Positions 47,465 through 49,751 of a DNA stretch of 49,751 nt are shown one piece after another. The translations under genes and the position numbers were made by a program. The stretch spans positions 1 to 49,751 of the forward strand of contig JAKAJM010000011.1 in assembly GCA_021813765.1 (NCBI GenBank), in the 5' to 3' direction. The stretch is from Nitrospirota bacterium. Lineage in GTDB: Bacteria > Nitrospirota > Thermodesulfovibrionia > Thermodesulfovibrionales > JdFR-88. Numbering within the stretch: the first letter of the stretch is position 1; each line of letters begins with the position of its first letter. The notes under the pieces are model-generated. The model had not been told where the DNA came from and did no database searches. It worked only from the letters and a program-made list of their open reading frames with translations.

Positions 47465-49330
47465 TTAAAAAAGTGTATTTTTATTTACCTTGAGCCACTC
47501 TTCAAAGAGTTCGGCCCTGTTGTATTTGTTCATTGATCCAGGAGCGGCAAATCCGATCTTATCCCTGCGCCAAAGCACCTCATCGGGCAACAGTCCTCTC
47601 ATGGCCAAACGTAACAGCCATTTGCTCCACCCGTTATGGAATTTATACGAGGCTGGCACCGCAAATACATAATCGACCAGCCTGTAGTCGGTAAATGGCG
47701 TCCGCGACTCGATTGAAAAAGCCATGCTGTTTCTGTCCTCATAATGTAGAAGCTGGGGCAGACTATATTTCATCTGATATGAATGGAGAACACCATTTAG
47801 ATTAGGTACAAAAGAATGCATGAATTCCATTGGCATTCCGCAGTTTTTAGCCTTCAGTAAGTCCAGACTTTCCTTGATGAGTCTTTTTTTCCATGCCATA
47901 TAAAAAAATGATTTTAAAGGACGCGGGCTCAAAAAGATAGGAAGCGATTTCATTTCCGAGAGCATTTGCTTGAAGGATCCGGCAGTCCTGGATACGCAGG
48001 CAGACTCTAAAAGCAGGCTTTTGATTTTCAATTTGCTTGCAAGCTGTGAAATGTAAGCGGCTCTGTAAACCGCGTATCCGCCAAAGACCTCGTCGCCCCC
48101 CTGGCCGTCCAGTATTACCCGCACATGATTGCTGGCTTCCTTCATGACCTCCCACTGCGCATAGACCGAAGGGCCTCCAAATGGCTCATCCTGATGCCAT
48201 ATTACCTGCCCGATCTCTTTTTCCAGGCCCTCCGGCGAAGGGAAGACAAAATGGCTTTCCGCTTCAGTAAGAGCGTTAATTAACCCGGCAAAAAAAGTTT
48301 CATCAACGGGCTCATTTGGGAACGCGGCGGTAAATGTTTTTTGCCTGCTGCCTATCTGCTCCACCCCGATGCCTTCCTCTTTGAGAATCCTGTTGATTAT
48401 CACCACAATCGAGGAACTGTCCAGCCCTCCAGAAAGACAGGTGCCTATGGGCGTATCGGCCCTTAATCTTATCCTGACTGAATCGAAGAGCAGTTCCCGT
48501 ATGTCATCAGCGTAGCTAAGGGCCTGCCGGGCATTGTAATCTCCAACGGAGGCGTTGTGGGCCAATTCATAATATCTGCTGAACTTGAAATCAAAGGTCT
48601 TGAGATCGAAAACGAGATTGAAGCCCGGACTTATCTGACAGACATCTTTATACATTGTCTCATGCGAGTGTTCCTGCAGATCGAAGGCCAGGAATTCAAA
48701 AATCCTGTCGGCATTTATGTCCCTGCTTAAATGAGGGGCCCTTAACAGTGACTTTACTTCCGAGGCAAAAGCAAACATCTTAAGGTCCGGTTCATAATGA
48801 TAGTAGAGAGGTTTTATTCCGTACCTGTCCCTTGAGATGAGAACGATTTGCCTTTTCCTGTCATAAAGGGCAAATGCCCAGTCTCCATTGAAGAGCCTTA
48901 CGCAATTCTCCCCCCATTCCTGGTAGGACGCAAGAATCACCTCGGTGTCGGAATTTGTCCGGAATTGGTGCCCCTTTGCCTTAAGCTCATCTCTCAGTTC
49001 CCTGTAATTGTATATCTCCCCGTTGAACACGATCCATATTGACCCGTTCTCATAACTCATCGGTTGATGTCCCGCGGCGGACAGATCGAGTATCGACAAC
49101 CTTTTGTGCCCAAACAACAGGTTGACACGCTCGCTTGAAAGAGAAACATTTTTCCCTTTTTTGGCCAGGCTCTTTCCCGAATGAAATTCATAAATGGAAT
49201 TGTTGGCCGTATTTGCGCCCAAATATCCCTCGTCATCAGGCCCCCTGTGGCTTAAAGCGGACAGCATATTGACGACCTGAGCCTGATGGCGCATTTCATC
49301 CATTGTCAGTATGCCGGCTATGCCGCACAT
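47465..49330 (-). CDS. asnB: Asparagine-synthase-type amidotransferase (copy 2)
   Basis: ATG 49330 gives MCGIAGILT with Cys2 as glutaminase nucleophile and has GAGGAGAA nine bases upstream; the frame is open upstream to 49378, but that extension would block the nucleophile. The 621-residue protein keeps GHKRLSILDLSAAGHQPM, FNGEIYNYRELRDELKAKGH, the pyrophosphatase loop LSGGLDSSSIVV and GQGGDEVFGGY. A ~25-residue insertion (around GANTANNSIYEFHSGKSL) separates HRGPDDEGYLG from the LFGHKRLS block. Copies 1 and 2 are divergent, not recent duplicates. Both active sites look intact. Substrate unknown; likely a uronic acid or other carboxylated sugar. Confidence 0.92.
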   Translation of the reverse strand: MCGIAGILTMDEMRHQAQVVNMLSALSHRGPDDEGYLGANTANNSIYEFHSGKSLAKKGKNVSLSSERVNLLFGHKRLSILDLSAAGHQPMSYENGSIWIVFNGEIYNYRELRDELKAKGHQFRTNSDTEVILASYQEWGENCVRLFNGDWAFALYDRKRQIVLISRDRYGIKPLYYHYEPDLKMFAFASEVKSLLRAPHLSRDINADRIFEFLAFDLQEHSHETMYKDVCQISPGFNLVFDLKTFDFKFSRYYELAHNASVGDYNARQALSYADDIRELLFDSVRIRLRADTPIGTCLSGGLDSSSIVVIINRILKEEGIGVEQIGSRQKTFTAAFPNEPVDETFFAGLINALTEAESHFVFPSPEGLEKEIGQVIWHQDEPFGGPSVYAQWEVMKEASNHVRVILDGQGGDEVFGGYAVYRAAYISQLASKLKIKSLLLESACVSRTAGSFKQMLSEMKSLPIFLSPRPLKSFFYMAWKKRLIKESLDLLKAKNCGMPMEFMHSFVPNLNGVLHSYQMKYSLPQLLHYEDRNSMAFSIESRTPFTDYRLVDYVFAVPASYKFHNGWSKWLLRLAMRGLLPDEVLWRRDKIGFAAPGSMNKYNRAELFEEWLKVNKNTLF

Positions 49331-49452
49331 ATCAAAAAATTCTCCTCTGCAACACTTTTTTCTGACTTGCTGCCCCAATCATAAATCTGTAATCCATCCC
49401 TCCAGCACAAGATACCATTAATCTAAAAAAATACGCATTCCAACCTGACACT

Positions 49453-49751
49453 TTAAAAGAACTTTTGCCCCCACTTTTCAAGGATATAAAAACGGAAAAA
49501 AATGTCGCTCTGATAAAAGGTTTTCCGGCCCAAATACCGGTCAAAACAATCCTGCAGTCTGTCCATCCGTACATATTGCTGTAGGAAGGTGGCATTCAAA
49601 AAAACCTTTTGTATTTCCTTGCTGATGCACTTCCGGAACCAATGGTCCTCTGGAGTAACGAAGCCCAGCTTGCTTTTTCTGAGGCGGATCTTTTCAGGCA
49701 GAATACTTACCATCGCATTTCTGAGAACGTATTTTGTCCAGCCATTGCTCA
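49453..49751 (-). CDS. asnB: Asparagine-synthase-type amidotransferase (copy 3, C-terminus only)
   Basis: Only about 98 C-terminal residues lie in the window. SNGWTKYVLRNAMVSILPEK followed by LGFVTPEDHWFRK is the family's C-terminal block (compare GWSKWLLRLAMRGLLPDEV and KIGFAAPGSM in copy 2). It ends in FFRFYILEKWGQKFF. The active-site domains are outside the right edge, so intactness cannot be judged. It stands upstream of copy 2 in the same direction with 122 bases between. Confidence 0.85.
   Translation of the reverse strand, partial: SNGWTKYVLRNAMVSILPEKIRLRKSKLGFVTPEDHWFRKCISKEIQKVFLNATFLQQYVRMDRLQDCFDRYLGRKTFYQSDIFFRFYILEKWGQKFF

Overview
The window reads as chromosome of a Gram-negative, diderm bacterium with moderate GC and heavy use of ATA (Ile) and AGG (Arg) codons. 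A c-di-GMP-I riboswitch, a sigma-54 promoter, a multihaem cytochrome and FN3/beta-helix surface proteins fit a Desulfobacterota- or Nitrospirota-like lineage. That placement is inference from style, not from a marker gene. No rRNA, tRNA, CRISPR array, transposase or phage gene was seen.

Layout. (1) 1-6.4 kb is housekeeping: rlpA (partial), hslU and hslV on the minus strand, a divergent six-haem c-type cytochrome, then mtaB and miaB. (2) 6.4-31 kb is an exopolysaccharide locus of the Wzx/Wzy type. A plus-strand unit behind a sigma-54-like promoter encodes an OPX export lipoprotein, a PCP/BY-kinase and a J-domain membrane protein. Facing it is a long minus-strand run with a second OPX/PCP-kinase pair, a TPR protein, a Wzy_C-type ligase/polymerase, a Crp/Fnr regulator, a FecR-domain protein, a WecA-type initiating transferase, six glycosyltransferase or glycosyltransferase-like proteins, a WcaF-type acyltransferase, a second polymerase, a polysaccharide deacetylase and a flippase. 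(3) 31-36.8 kb is a secreted or surface-protein block on the minus strand: a seven-repeat FG-GAP protein, a lipoprotein with a (Gly-Ala-Ser)n tract and a propeller, and a long beta-helix/Thr-Ser-rich/FN3 protein. The last is preceded by a c-di-GMP-I riboswitch with an intrinsic terminator. (4) 37-49.75 kb is a second minus-strand polysaccharide block: an ExoA-like glycosyltransferase, a phosphopantetheinyl transferase, an A-T-TE NRPS-like enzyme, a second beta-helix protein, two GT4 enzymes and three consecutive asparagine-synthase-type amidotransferases, the last cut by the window edge.

How it fits together (inference). WecA loads the lipid carrier and the glycosyltransferases extend the repeat unit. 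Acyltransferase, deacetylase, AsnB-type amidotransferases and the A-T-TE/PPTase pair could decorate it. Wzx flips it, Wzy/ligase polymerises it, and one or both OPX/PCP pairs export it. The beta-helix proteins may process or bind the polymer, and the riboswitch ties at least one of them to c-di-GMP, the usual matrix-production signal.

Most notable: the riboswitch-controlled beta-helix protein carries a membrane hairpin, an Arg5 cluster and a lipobox-like Cys inserted inside its FN3 domain. The NRPS-like enzyme lacks the alpha-amino-binding Asp of its adenylation domain and has a Cys-type thioesterase. Starts were corrected wherever Shine-Dalgarno sites, signal peptides or family N-termini demanded it.
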